Positions 7,501-15,052 of a stretch of 15,128 nucleotides of DNA are shown in pieces; the first letter of the stretch is position 1; each line of letters begins with the position of its first letter. Made by a program: the position numbers and the translations under genes. Source of the stretch: Magnetococcales bacterium (lineage in GTDB: Bacteria > Pseudomonadota > Magnetococcia > Magnetococcales > UBA8363); the NCBI GenBank assembly GCA_015232865.1, contig JADFYU010000060.1:1-15128 (forward strand). Direction: 5' to 3'. The notes beneath the pieces were generated by a model. The model was given only the letters and a program-made list of their open reading frames with translations, was not told the DNA's origin and did not search any database.

Positions 7501-8282
7501 TCAGCCGACTGCTCCATGAACGTAGCCAGATTGTCAGCGCCCTGACCGAAGCGCGTGTTGATTGTCTGCGTCCGATCGAGTTGGCTTTGATCAAGCTAAA
7601 CCATGCGGCGTTGCTGGAAGACGCCTTGGGCCTGTTTAACATGCGTCGCAATCTGGCCTCCCTGGATAGTTTCATGATCGATCTGTGGGGCGGTGGTGAC
7701 GCTGATAAAGGGTTGATTGGTGAGCGTGTGGACCAGGTCGGAGGAATGAACCCTGTTTTTACCAGGATTACCCTCGAAGAGGAAAATCGGGAAGATTCCC
7801 TGTTGACCTACGCCATATCCATAAAAGAGCAGATGTCGGTCTTGAAGAGAGAGATGGATTCAAAAATGTTTCTGTTGAGCTTTCTCGATCAAACAATCGA
7901 AAAAAACAAACAGTTGATAGACGAATCGTTCCAATTTATCGCCACCCTGTTCATCGAAGAGGCCCGACTGATTTCTGGCCGGGAAAAAGGCGAGCCGGAT
8001 GCGTTGGATCAATTGGGTTTCATTGAAGATCATCTGGTCTATCTTCGCTCCATTCCACTCTTCCTGGAAAACAGTCGGGAAGCCTTTTTTGATATCGCCC
8101 GGTTGAGGGGGTTCATTGAATCCGGGGATGTCGAGCCGTTGAGAAAACTGGGCAATCAGGTCTTCAAGGTCCACGGATTTCTGAAAAACAGCCTGGCTTT
8201 TCTAGCCGGAGAGCGTGAGCGTTCCCGTATCTCGGTGCCACTGGATGTCATGCAGGAGCTGGTAACAGGCCACGTTGAATAA
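4596..8282 (+). CDS. Unrecognised 1,228-residue four-helix membrane protein
   Basis: I do not recognise this family. Counting from the ATG at 4596, four hydrophobic helices stand out at about residues 175-195, 223-242, 270-294 and 563-582. The loop between helices 2 and 3 is rich in Lys/Arg, as are the residues after helix 4 (ARWGRKDRHF). This predicts a cytoplasmic N-terminal region of about 175 residues, a periplasmic domain of about 270 residues between helices 3 and 4, and a cytoplasmic tail of about 645 residues. The periplasmic domain is Gln/Leu-rich and probably helical. The tail is mostly helical, with a likely coiled coil near 950-985 (LEMKVGNLEKKL). No kinase, GGDEF/EAL, HAMP, MCP or ATPase motif is visible. 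I prefer the ATG at 4596 (AGGT 8-9 nt upstream) over an in-frame TTG at 4539, whose extra residues do not look conserved. It is monocistronic, convergent with the chemoreceptor operon. The layout recalls a sensor or scaffold, by inference only. Confidence 0.85.
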   Translation: MDNPIFLYYGRICERYFVGDLESTQLPSIFSNSIVNNQTSSEPDSRPEQLADYADANQMEKINRAITRLRLALKTESTEPGFRLAPTANKLDLFQKGLAQGSEAMLSENPFYELTVLIYQTNLKAVQNFFVERQKNLEINLPQPIKVSRSLGHLWGREGAMVPVDEKIKETLGKVLSVGKIFLGLLLFIGSTLTTAKGVNDLLQLDGFVSIFGDFFLGEKHEIIRLVLTLTVGTILSSIILDFKSRLFQGIAEAGKVFSGFVDAFKRFPRWMFLSLFFTMASIWTNYDGIVLLFSKTQDLSYQSEVIQQQVHQALGDPKAVDPDDPDSLADLQALLHKKILTSSRQFEQVVEDEMMGVASSGIAQKGPRYWAKYFIVHGGYKPGQADVVHALNGNRFNQQLDRMLQRSNLDLSRPLRDQLQSISTTYNSHHDRTRETVVSQMDDLAHEMTLQSYSLQELTALFQLEAYHVNSRVQAVVRLMSENKEAFGQAAQEINRLAQAHIDLLREVDKVGIPSNTEYTIDVQIEIPRVDAIDQLNQSKIPMAKRRSLIELKELLMERYGAAIGSSILFGILFIAVFMDLSDPIFYSTMVARWGRKDRHFLEENIKRFQSWEAEYIQNIRAFLTRPDIRATLPQLSCPKTSVLHWSYHQHLETLAPSVKDYSRLTIRERFRFWFLGLFSTTRIRYTEIYNARQSITRKILSEPRLHLSSLLNFLYGNIFHTFSIGYDHFDSVYQNSSQRMNRNALTYQEDLKDILSWIHKTSEVNGKKSGADSERLLRQAVLARMNANFRQLVLNRFAKSSLNLFHTIFLKPLSRSHFDFPLTRNSWMVDQAVRQINSQSLIADLAKYTDGITTLLKLEIPRIKKQTLTPLLRLFDKIPNQQALDRTMQITALHHDFLIFEGDLFCLFGMSQSRDVLIDESLYQSIRDNAGSKEVAAIYDNKNGSITTLEMKVGNLEKKLSLAQTIVSRLLHERSQIVSALTEARVDCLRPIELALIKLNHAALLEDALGLFNMRRNLASLDSFMIDLWGGGDADKGLIGERVDQVGGMNPVFTRITLEEENREDSLLTYAISIKEQMSVLKREMDSKMFLLSFLDQTIEKNKQLIDESFQFIATLFIEEARLISGREKGEPDALDQLGFIEDHLVYLRSIPLFLENSREAFFDIARLRGFIESGDVEPLRKLGNQVFKVHGFLKNSLAFLAGERERSRISVPLDVMQELVTGHVE

Positions 8283-8303
8283 TCCGACTAAAGGGCCGTT
8301 GTC

Positions 8304-8338
8304 GGCGGCAGGCACCGCCATCCCTCGTTTGTTGGGAT
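8304..8338. terminator. two tandem small hairpins in a convergent intergenic gap
   Basis: GGCGG (8304-8308)/CCGCC (8315-8319) with a 6-nt loop is followed at once by ATCCC (8320-8324)/GGGAT (8334-8338) with a 9-nt loop. They fill the 78-nt gap between the 3' ends of the large membrane-protein gene and the hemerythrin operon. No U-run follows on either strand, so a terminator role is inferred from position. Confidence 0.35.
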
Positions 8339-8360
8339 GATTCGAACGGGTATTGGTCGC

Positions 8361-9242
8361 TCAGTTGGTGAACTGACCTCCTAAAAACTGACCAAACTTG
8401 GCATCTTCGATGGCAATGTGATGGGTTAGCCAGTCACCCATGAATTTGTGCATCTGCTCCAGCATGAAGAGCTGTTCCTCATTTCCAGAGAGAGCGATGA
8501 TCTGATCTTTGAAACGGAAGACATCTTCCGCCACTTTGCGATGAATCGATTGGTGCTCGACCAGCCAGGGGACGTCGTGTTGAGCCATCAGTCGCTCTTC
8601 TTCTTTAAAATGTTTTTCCACATAGTCGATGATTTCACTAAACAGTGTCTGAATCACCCACTGTTGGTTGTCTTCGGGCGTGTGAACTCTTGATTCCTCA
8701 AGGAACTTGCCCAATTTATTGATGGTATCAAACAGCCATTTGTGCTGATTGTCCACATTGGGGATGCCAATTTTAAGAGAATCCGTCCAATTAAACGTTT
8801 GAATGTCCGCCACGGTCATTTGATCAATGGTGCGTTGACCGATCAGTGTAAAGAACGCTTTGGAAAACTGCCAATCCCGCATCATGATCTGCTGAAAAGT
8901 GTCGATATCCACCGTCAAGCAGATCATCGAAGAGGTGGCTCTAATTGTTGAGTCGATGCGTTGGTTGGAAACCAGGGCAAACTCGCCGAACAGGTGACCT
9001 TCATAGATAAAAAAATGGTGCTCTTTTCCTTCCGGTGTGGTGGTTATCCCATGCCCTCGCCCCTTATAAACGATAAAAAGAGTATGGGGCAAGTCGCCAT
9101 GCTTGATGATGACATGACCAGGATCGAACAGGGAAATACCGATAATCGGGATCACTTTTTGTTTCAAGTATCCCTTCGGCACATTCTTGAATCCCGGAAT
9201 CTGTCCGAAAAAAACGACCAACTCATTTTCAGAGATTTCCAT
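8361..9242 (-). CDS. Cyclic-nucleotide-binding domain fused to bacteriohemerythrin
   Basis: A 293-residue two-domain cytoplasmic protein. Residues about 14-135 form a CAP-type cNMP-binding domain; the phosphate-binding cassette reads LFGEFALVSNQRIDSTIRA with Glu87 and Arg95 at the expected places. Residues about 150-288 form a hemerythrin domain with all seven di-iron ligands: H167 (NVDNQHKWLF), H211 and E215 (HFKEEE), H230 and H234 (HQSIH), H275 and D280 (HIAIED). There is no helix-turn-helix, so it is not a CRP/FNR-type DNA-binding regulator; the hemerythrin takes the place of the output domain. It would bind O2 reversibly, perhaps under control of a nucleotide, though the ligand cannot be named from sequence. 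AAGGG lies 7 nt before the ATG. It begins 54 nt after the chemoreceptor gene on the same strand, so the two are probably cotranscribed and may act together in oxygen sensing. Confidence 0.92.
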   Translation of the reverse strand: MEISENELVVFFGQIPGFKNVPKGYLKQKVIPIIGISLFDPGHVIIKHGDLPHTLFIVYKGRGHGITTTPEGKEHHFFIYEGHLFGEFALVSNQRIDSTIRATSSMICLTVDIDTFQQIMMRDWQFSKAFFTLIGQRTIDQMTVADIQTFNWTDSLKIGIPNVDNQHKWLFDTINKLGKFLEESRVHTPEDNQQWVIQTLFSEIIDYVEKHFKEEERLMAQHDVPWLVEHQSIHRKVAEDVFRFKDQIIALSGNEEQLFMLEQMHKFMGDWLTHHIAIEDAKFGQFLGGQFTN

Positions 9243-9296
9243 CTATTTACCCTTTGGGATTATGAGTTTTTCGGGTTTGGCAGGAAAACGGCCAGA

Positions 9297-12200
9297 TCAA
9301 TGCACCCCTTTATTGTTGAAAAATGATTTGTACTGCATATCCGTGCCCAAAATATGTTCCACCAACCAGCTTTTTGCGAAGGCCAGGGTATCGATGCCGA
9401 CGGTAAACTCTCCGGCCTTGAACTCTTTTTTCAAATCGAGAATTTTGGCAACCATCCGTTCATGCTCAGCCTGTTGATCCTCTAGCCCCGGATACCCATG
9501 GGAACGCATGCCGGCCTCTTCCCGCTCAAAATGCTCAACGGTAAAATCAGCCAGTTTTTGAAGAATTTCGAGAATAGAGTCGTTGTCCAGGCTTTTTTTG
9601 ATGGCATTGTGGATATCGTTGATATAGGCCATCAATACTTTGTGGTCATCATCATATTGGGTGACGCCGACACTCAGGTCGTCATGCCAGGGGAAGAACT
9701 CCTCGTTACTGTCATCCCGCCCCTCTAAAAAAATGATATCCAGATATTTGAAAACGTCATTGCGCAGGCGGTCGAACAGGTTGAGATCTTTGATTGCCGT
9801 CTCTTTGTCGTTGTTTTGGGTGGTTTCAATGATATCGATGCCCAAATCGTGTAGCTGTTTGTGCACCTCTTTTAGTTTTTGATACGCCTCTGTCTGTCCA
9901 AAGCGCTGATCCCCTTCACTACTCATCCATTGACCCAGGGTGCATTGATCAGATCGGACAATCTCTTTGTCCGTAGCCGCGCGACGACCGTAGACAATGT
10001 TGACCAAGGTTCCGTGCCAGGCCAGATGGCCGTTCATCACTTTTCGGACATTGAATGGCGGCACACCACTGTCCAGTTTTAATTGGGCGGCATACAGACC
10101 GTTGGTCCGGTTTTTCAGGACGGAGCCCATGCGGTCAAAGTGTCCGACCGCGCTGTGCAGAAGAGCGACGGTTTTGGAAGCGTCGGCCATTTTGGAGCCG
10201 ACCGCGCTGGAAATCGAGCCGGTTCGGTTCATCGATTCACGAATGGCATTGGCAAAATTAAGAACCTCTGCGCTCTGATCGGCCATCAGTTGAGCTTCCG
10301 ATGCGCCCCGCGCAGCAGACTGCGCCACTTCAGATGTACCGGTGGCCGCTTCCAAAGCGGCTCTGGCCACCTCTTGCGCTGCCTGATTCAGCTCCTCCGC
10401 ACTAAAAGTAACCTCTTGAGCGGCATTGGAAACTTCGGTCATTGAGTTTGAAATGGAACGGGTTGCGTCGGATTGTTCGTCCACCGATCTGGATATGTCG
10501 TTATTGGTCAGGTTGATGTCGGAGATGATTTTGGATATGGATTGGACTGCGGACGTGACCTCGCCGGTATTATCCTGCATCTCCAAGACCTTGACTTGAA
10601 TCATCTGTGTGGCGTCGCTGGTCTGTCTGGCCAACTCTTTGACTTCGTTGGCGACAACGGCAAATCCTTTGCCGGCGTCGCCCGCTCCAGCCGCTTCGAT
10701 GGAGGCGTTTAAAGCCAGCATGTTGGTCTGTTCGGCAATGTTGTTGATCACCTCAACAACGGAACCGATCTCTTTGGCGGAAATCGCCAGCTTCTCCATC
10801 ACCTTTTGAGAGTTGCTGGCCTCTTGATCGGCTTTTTCTGATTCGACGCTGGCCAACTGGCAGCGAGATTTGATTTCATCCAAGGCAATGTCCATATTGC
10901 GCAATGAACCGGCAACCTGATTGACCGCACTGTTGACCTGTGCCAGATTGTTGTTGACCCCTTGAATGTTGGAGGTAATCTCTTCAGCGGCCGAGGCCAT
11001 GGTATTGATGTTGGTGGCAGCCTCTTCGGTGGCGGCAGCTATGGTGTTGATGTTGCTGGAGAGTTGGTCGGCCGACGTGGAGATGCTGTGAATGCTGTCC
11101 GTTACTTTGTCCACATCTTGGCGAACACTGCTGATCTCTTGAGAGAGGGTCTCGTTTTCCTGGGTGACCTCAAAGACCACTTTTTCAGAGGCGTCCGCAT
11201 CTTCGCGAACCAGATCACGGGTTCTCAGCACCTCTTGGGTGATGGCCGTGACACCGCCGGCATTGAGGACAATGGTGCGCACCAACGCCTGTAGATTTTC
11301 ACACATCAGATTGATTTGAAAGGCGATATGGCCGAATTCGTTGTTCAGATCCGCACCGGGCGCGCGTGCCAGCAGATCACCTTTGGCGATTTTGCTGATG
11401 ACGACATCCAGTTGTTTGAGTGCCTGGGCCGCCTGGTTGGTGATCAGAAAAGCCACGACGACTCCGATCAGGGTGGCAATGATCAGAACGATCCAATCAA
11501 CCAATTGGGCCTGAGCGCTCTGTTCGCGAATGAACTGAACCTGATTCTCTTCTTCAATTTTGGTGCGCTCGACCGCATCGATGACCAGCGGTTCGATCTT
11601 GTGAACCTCTTCGCGCATGCTGGCGATCAGTTTGGTGATCAACCTGTTTTGTTTGTCCATCTCCAAGAAGGCGGTTTCGTAGCGTTCCAGGTAGGACAGG
11701 ATTTGCTGATGGCTCTCCTCCGGTATGGTTGATTGGGCGACATTGTTCCGAATGAGCGCGACCACCTGTTGGAGATGGTCAACATATTTTTGCTGACCAC
11801 GCATGATGTAATCTTTTTCGTGGCGCCGCACCATCAGGATATCCCGCCATATGTTGGCGACATAGTGATCGTCGAGCAGTTTTTCGACATTGGCGGCCTG
11901 TTTGCTCATGTTCAGATAGATCGACTGGGTATTCTGGATAGACTGTCCAGACAATCGGCTCTGCATGTAGAGGTTGACCGCCGTCTCATAGCCGGACAGG
12001 GCGATGCGGATGGTCTCACGCAACGAGTCGGTCAGACGGGAGGCTTCGAGATAGTTTCTGAAAGCTGCCGACCGTTGGTTAAAGCGGGTTGAATATTTAC
12101 TCTGGCCACGTACGACAAAATCCTTTTCGTGTCGGCGCAGTTGGCCCAGATCGATCTGGAGTTGGGCCACGTCAAAATCGTTCAGCAGGGTCTCCAGATT

Positions 12201-12656
12201 GTGAGCGGCGGTTCTAAACGTCCCTTGCAGCCCTTGGTCGGGTTTCAACCCCTGGGTTGTGGTGGCCGAAACCACGGCCAGAAATTGCAGGTGGTAGGCT
12301 TCAATGGCGGTGGTGATCTGGCGGGCGACTTTGGCCGCATCTTCATCCAATCCGGCCAGGACCTTGGCGATCTTTTTAACTTGATCGACCTGGGCGGTTA
12401 CCCGGTCTGCATAGCTCTTTTCCTGGCGAAGTAAAAAATCTTTTTCTGAGCGTCTGGCCTCCAGAACGGCTGTATTGATCTGGATGGCGTAATTCTTTTT
12501 GGCTTCAAAGTGATTGAAAACCTCATCGTACTCTTCTTGAATGGTCCCCATGGCCCCAAACATGTAGAGAAAACCACCGATAAAGAGTACAAAGACCAAA
12601 CCAAATCCATAGCCCATTTTTTTTTTCAGGCTCAGATTTTTAAAAAGGTTTTCCAT
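9297..12656 (-). CDS. Methyl-accepting chemotaxis protein with triple HBM-like sensor, CZB and C-terminal hemerythrin domains
   Basis: A 1,119-residue transmembrane chemoreceptor. Order: TM1 about 14-36; periplasmic sensor about 37-385; TM2 about 386-406; HAMP about 406-459; long signalling coiled coil with its tip at about 635-680 ([20 protein letters not shown], then [11 protein letters not shown]); CZB zinc domain about 875-940 with likely ligands H877, C905, H932 and H936; hemerythrin about 990-1112. Likely methylation pairs are E544/E545, E558/E559 and E754/E755. The sensor repeats a module of about 104 residues three times, each with an RRxEKD[FY] motif (at about 68, 174 and 277), resembling the HBM sensor, which has two. 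In the hemerythrin, H1005, H1042, E1046, H1065, H1101 and D1106 are kept, but the usual first His of the HxxxH pair is Q1061. The ATG at 12656 has GGAG 7 nt upstream; an in-frame GTG at 12710 is rejected. It is first in an operon with the cNMP-hemerythrin gene. Ligand unknown; oxygen/redox taxis is likely. Confidence 0.94.
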   Translation of the reverse strand: MENLFKNLSLKKKMGYGFGLVFVLFIGGFLYMFGAMGTIQEEYDEVFNHFEAKKNYAIQINTAVLEARRSEKDFLLRQEKSYADRVTAQVDQVKKIAKVLAGLDEDAAKVARQITTAIEAYHLQFLAVVSATTTQGLKPDQGLQGTFRTAAHNLETLLNDFDVAQLQIDLGQLRRHEKDFVVRGQSKYSTRFNQRSAAFRNYLEASRLTDSLRETIRIALSGYETAVNLYMQSRLSGQSIQNTQSIYLNMSKQAANVEKLLDDHYVANIWRDILMVRRHEKDYIMRGQQKYVDHLQQVVALIRNNVAQSTIPEESHQQILSYLERYETAFLEMDKQNRLITKLIASMREEVHKIEPLVIDAVERTKIEEENQVQFIREQSAQAQLVDWIVLIIATLIGVVVAFLITNQAAQALKQLDVVISKIAKGDLLARAPGADLNNEFGHIAFQINLMCENLQALVRTIVLNAGGVTAITQEVLRTRDLVREDADASEKVVFEVTQENETLSQEISSVRQDVDKVTDSIHSISTSADQLSSNINTIAAATEEAATNINTMASAAEEITSNIQGVNNNLAQVNSAVNQVAGSLRNMDIALDEIKSRCQLASVESEKADQEASNSQKVMEKLAISAKEIGSVVEVINNIAEQTNMLALNASIEAAGAGDAGKGFAVVANEVKELARQTSDATQMIQVKVLEMQDNTGEVTSAVQSISKIISDINLTNNDISRSVDEQSDATRSISNSMTEVSNAAQEVTFSAEELNQAAQEVARAALEAATGTSEVAQSAARGASEAQLMADQSAEVLNFANAIRESMNRTGSISSAVGSKMADASKTVALLHSAVGHFDRMGSVLKNRTNGLYAAQLKLDSGVPPFNVRKVMNGHLAWHGTLVNIVYGRRAATDKEIVRSDQCTLGQWMSSEGDQRFGQTEAYQKLKEVHKQLHDLGIDIIETTQNNDKETAIKDLNLFDRLRNDVFKYLDIIFLEGRDDSNEEFFPWHDDLSVGVTQYDDDHKVLMAYINDIHNAIKKSLDNDSILEILQKLADFTVEHFEREEAGMRSHGYPGLEDQQAEHERMVAKILDLKKEFKAGEFTVGIDTLAFAKSWLVEHILGTDMQYKSFFNNKGVH

Positions 12657-12689
12657 TCTTTGCTCCAAAATATGGACGTGAGGCATCAG

Positions 12690-12695
12690 CTTATA
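12690..12695 (-). promoter_or_regulatory. candidate -10 element for the chemoreceptor operon
   Basis: On the minus strand TATAAG stands 33 nt before the chemoreceptor ATG at 12656, inside a 140-nt gap after the MamF-like gene. No matching -35 TTGACA is present. The preceding CCG and a TAAG farther upstream loosely recall a flagellar sigma28 promoter, but the spacing does not fit exactly. Weak evidence. Confidence 0.25.
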
Positions 12696-12796
12696 CGGAT
12701 GAAAAAACACATTCTCTTACACGCAGACAAGCGGGGGCAAGGGAAATGATGGAAAAAAACCGGCGTCAGCCTCTCCTTGCTTTGTGCGCTTTAACG

Positions 12797-13126
12797 TTAC
12801 AATTTGCGGGCCAGATTTCCCACTACCGGCAGCTGCCAGGCGCGGGTCATGAGAACCGAAACAATACCGATCAAGGCGAACAGGGCAATGACCAAAACGG
12901 AAAAACTAAAAAAGAAGCCGCCGATTACGGGAATATGCAGGCTGAAAATGGAAAGAACACCCCAGATCCAGAGAATCAATCCCTGGCGAGCATGAAAATG
13001 GACATATTCGTCGTTTTTGTTGAAAACAAGGGGAACCAGGCAGAGAACGCCCAGGTAACTGAACAGAGCAAGCAGACGAGATTTCGCATTATGGCTGCTT
13101 TTTAACATCCAAGAGGTTTTGGGCAT
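12797..13126 (-). CDS. MamF/MmsF-like (DUF4870) small membrane protein
   Basis: A 109-residue protein with three membrane helices at about residues 18-36, 47-65 and 70-93. The segment from 24 to 55 strongly recalls magnetosome proteins MamF and MmsF: SYLGVLCLVPLV followed by NDEYVHFHARQGLILWIW. Further MamF-like points are HIPVIGGFFFSFS and the ending RAWQLPVV. In Magnetospirillum these proteins sit in the magnetosome membrane and influence magnetite crystal size and shape. Family membership is what I see (from memory of MamF); the magnetosome role is inferred, since related DUF4870 proteins occur outside magnetotactic bacteria. The ATG at 13126 has AAGGA about 11 nt upstream; a later ATG at 13108 has no ribosome site. 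It lies on the same strand as the chemoreceptor operon (140 nt before it) and is divergent from an MFS gene. No other magnetosome gene except perhaps that MFS gene is in the window. Confidence 0.82.
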   Translation of the reverse strand: MPKTSWMLKSSHNAKSRLLALFSYLGVLCLVPLVFNKNDEYVHFHARQGLILWIWGVLSIFSLHIPVIGGFFFSFSVLVIALFALIGIVSVLMTRAWQLPVVGNLARKL

Positions 13127-13675
13127 GATCGGGTCGATCCTTTTTCTGAATGATTCGGCTTATCTAAATTGGTTTTACTCAAAAGAGGAGGGTGCTTATT
13201 TAAATCCATCCGTCCATATTAGCATATCAAGATATAATTGAGCAAAGATCTGTTGTCAGAGTTTGGCTGGATGAGCAAAGTTCCGCTTGAAAAGTCTGAT
13301 TTGGATAGGGAAGAGGGTGTTGATTGATGTTTTTGGATTTTAATCCATTCGTCAGGTCAGGCGTGTCGTCGGCAGGGACCGATCTGACTGTAATCAGAAA
13401 AGGGTTTGTGTTCTTTGTCGGTTTGCCAGTAATATGTTCGTTCGGTAAAAATGTGACATCCATGATCCAGGTATTCCGAAACTCTGAACTTTCTCGGTCT
13501 TTCCGGCTCCAATCAAAGGGGTTGGCCAGTGGCTGATTGTCGGCTTCCGGGTTTTGGCGCATTGGCCTGTCTTTTAAGGGGCAGGCGATTTGGCGTCCCG
13601 GAGTTCGGTCATGGGGAATGGTCTGCTGTGGCTGGCAATCGATCGGTTGGTGTTCTACTGTTTTGTTTGGAGTAA
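13127..13675. other. 549-nt non-coding spacer between the divergent MamF-like and MFS genes
   Basis: No convincing gene is seen in most of this stretch. The part at about 13190-13240 is AT-rich and could hold the promoter of the MamF-like gene; on the minus strand it includes TGCTAATAT, resembling an extended -10, but without a clear -35. A perfect small inverted repeat TGGATT-TT-AATCCA lies at 13334-13347. Two overlapping open frames (minus 13227-13562, plus 13324-13536) have no ribosome site or recognisable product. The 3' end carries a possible 27-codon leader frame described separately. Confidence 0.5.
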
Positions 13676-13694
13676 ATGTCTAAAATGTCCCTAG
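13611..13694 (+). CDS. possible 27-codon leader ORF overlapping the MFS gene start
   Basis: ATG at 13611 opens a 27-codon frame (begins MGNGLLWLAIDRLVFYC) ending at TAG 13692-13694, 16 nt past the MFS start and out of frame with it. GGAG stands 7 nt before its ATG, a better-spaced ribosome site than that of the MFS gene itself. It could be a translational leader or chance; there is no homology to judge by. Confidence 0.2.
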   Translation: MGNGLLWLAIDRLVFYCFVWSKCLKCP

Positions 13695-14929
13695 CTCTTG
13701 TTCAGGAGCGGCACAGAAATTCACTCTATCTGGTCGTTGCTCTGTCCATGATTTTCATGACCCTGGTTCTGGCTGTTCAGCCTTTGTTCCTGAAAAGTTT
13801 GGGTTTAGCCCGCGAAAACGCCGGGTTCGTCAATGCCAATATACAGGTGCTGACGGAGATTGTGGATCTGCTTTTCGTCGGATATCTGGGATATCTCTCC
13901 GACCGATTCGGTCGGACCCCTTTGATGGTTTACGGATTTTTGCTGGCGGGAGTAACCGCCCTGTTGACCCCTTTCAGCCAGGAGATTGCAGCTCTGGTCG
14001 GCTTGAACGGTTTGGCCGTTTTTTATGTCGCTCGTGCCTTGATGTCAATCGGAACAACCGCTGTCTGGCCTCAGGTAGCCACGCTCACCGGCGATTATAG
14101 CGACAAGGAGAGCCGACCAAAATTGCTGGCCAAGGTCGGCTTCATGATGGCTTTTGGGGCGACGCTGGTCTATTCGGTGCTCATGCAGCTACCTAAACAT
14201 ATCACGCTTTCCGTCTTCATGCTGCTGCCGGTTGTGGTGGCTTTTGCCGGGGCCTGGCTCTCCCGGCATTTTTTGGTCGAAATCGCTCCGAAAATGCCGA
14301 CGGGTGCGTTTCCGTTTCAGGCCGTAAAAAATCTTTTGAGACGTAAAAAGGGGCTGCGGCTGAGTTTTCTTGCCGCTTTCTCCTCACGCAACGACATGGT
14401 GATCGTCGGTCTGTTCCTGATGACCTGGTTCATCTATTTTTCTGACCTGCTTCCCGATGTTGGCCATGCGCAGGCGGCCGGTCGAGCCGGCGTGATCATC
14501 GGTTACATCGGTCTGGTCGTTTTGGTCACCATTCCGCTTTGGGGTTGGGGAATTGCCCGGTTTGGCCGTATTTCGGCCCTGGTTCTGGGTCTGATGCTGT
14601 CGGGGTTGGGTTTTTCAGCATTGGGGTTGATCTATAACCCGATGAGTTGGTGGATTTTGCTGCCGGCTACGCTGGTTGGCATGGGCCAGGCGGGGTGTCT
14701 GTTGGCTCCGCAGACCCTGGCGCTTGACATCGCTCCAGAACAAATTCGCGGCTCGGTCATGGGGGCCTTCAATACCGTCGGCTGCATCGGCATCATTTTT
14801 TTTCTACAGATTGGCGGCTATCTTTTTGATTGGATCAGTCCGACCGCGCCGTTTATTTTTACCGGTATTGCCAACTTTGTCATCATGTTTTACGGTTTGA
14901 CGGCGTTGAAAGAAGAGGACGACTCATAA
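13676..14929 (+). CDS. Major facilitator superfamily transporter, MamH-like
   Basis: A 417-residue inner-membrane transporter with about 12 hydrophobic helices. The MFS signature between helices 2 and 3 is clear: GYLGYLSDRFGRTPLMV (69-85), including D76, R77 and R80. A basic central loop (about 206-229, LLRRKKGLRL) separates the two halves. The stretch before the signature (QPLFLKSLGLARENAGFVNA and QVLTEIVDLL) resembles, as I recall, the magnetosome MFS proteins MamH and MamZ, which are linked to iron supply to magnetosomes; the neighbouring MamF-like gene strengthens this. There is no C-terminal ferric-reductase-like extension, so it would be MamH-type, not MamZ-type. GGAG lies only 3 nt before the ATG at 13676; a second ATG at 13685 has it at 12 nt, so either start is possible. 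The alternative is an ordinary sugar-phosphate or drug MFS porter. MFS is certain; the MamH link is moderate. Confidence 0.85.
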   Translation: MSKMSLALVQERHRNSLYLVVALSMIFMTLVLAVQPLFLKSLGLARENAGFVNANIQVLTEIVDLLFVGYLGYLSDRFGRTPLMVYGFLLAGVTALLTPFSQEIAALVGLNGLAVFYVARALMSIGTTAVWPQVATLTGDYSDKESRPKLLAKVGFMMAFGATLVYSVLMQLPKHITLSVFMLLPVVVAFAGAWLSRHFLVEIAPKMPTGAFPFQAVKNLLRRKKGLRLSFLAAFSSRNDMVIVGLFLMTWFIYFSDLLPDVGHAQAAGRAGVIIGYIGLVVLVTIPLWGWGIARFGRISALVLGLMLSGLGFSALGLIYNPMSWWILLPATLVGMGQAGCLLAPQTLALDIAPEQIRGSVMGAFNTVGCIGIIFFLQIGGYLFDWISPTAPFIFTGIANFVIMFYGLTALKEEDDS

Positions 14930-15026
14930 AAACGCCAGGTTTCGTTAATGATTTTGTTGGGAAAAATCGGGTGGAGAGTGGTTTTTTTTAGATGTTCAAC
15001 GTCAAATGGTGTAAGACTATACCGTT

Positions 15027-15052
15027 AAGCCTTGTCTCCTTTTGCAAGGCTT
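15027..15052. terminator. perfect 8-bp inverted repeat downstream of the MFS gene
   Basis: AAGCCTTG (15027-15034) and CAAGGCTT (15045-15052) form an 8-bp stem with a 10-nt pyrimidine-rich loop, about 100 nt after the MFS stop. There is no U-run on either strand, so it may be a processing or protein-binding structure instead of a terminator. The rest of the right end (14930-15128) shows no gene. Confidence 0.4.

Noticed and set aside
10945..11095. Near-repeated DNA in the chemoreceptor gene
   Set aside because: It reflects the heptad-based 14-residue periodicity of the signalling coiled coil (NINT..A.EEA repeats), not a mobile or CRISPR repeat.
12657..12710. GTG start giving 18 extra residues on the chemoreceptor
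   Set aside because: The ATG at 12656 has GGAG at 7 nt and leads directly into a standard N-terminal basic segment and TM1; the extension would also cover the likely -10 box.
13227..13562. 111-codon open frame on the minus strand in the long spacer
   Set aside because: No ribosome site, very polar low-information protein (many Asn, Thr, Pro), overlapped by another open frame on the plus strand, and no recognisable motif.
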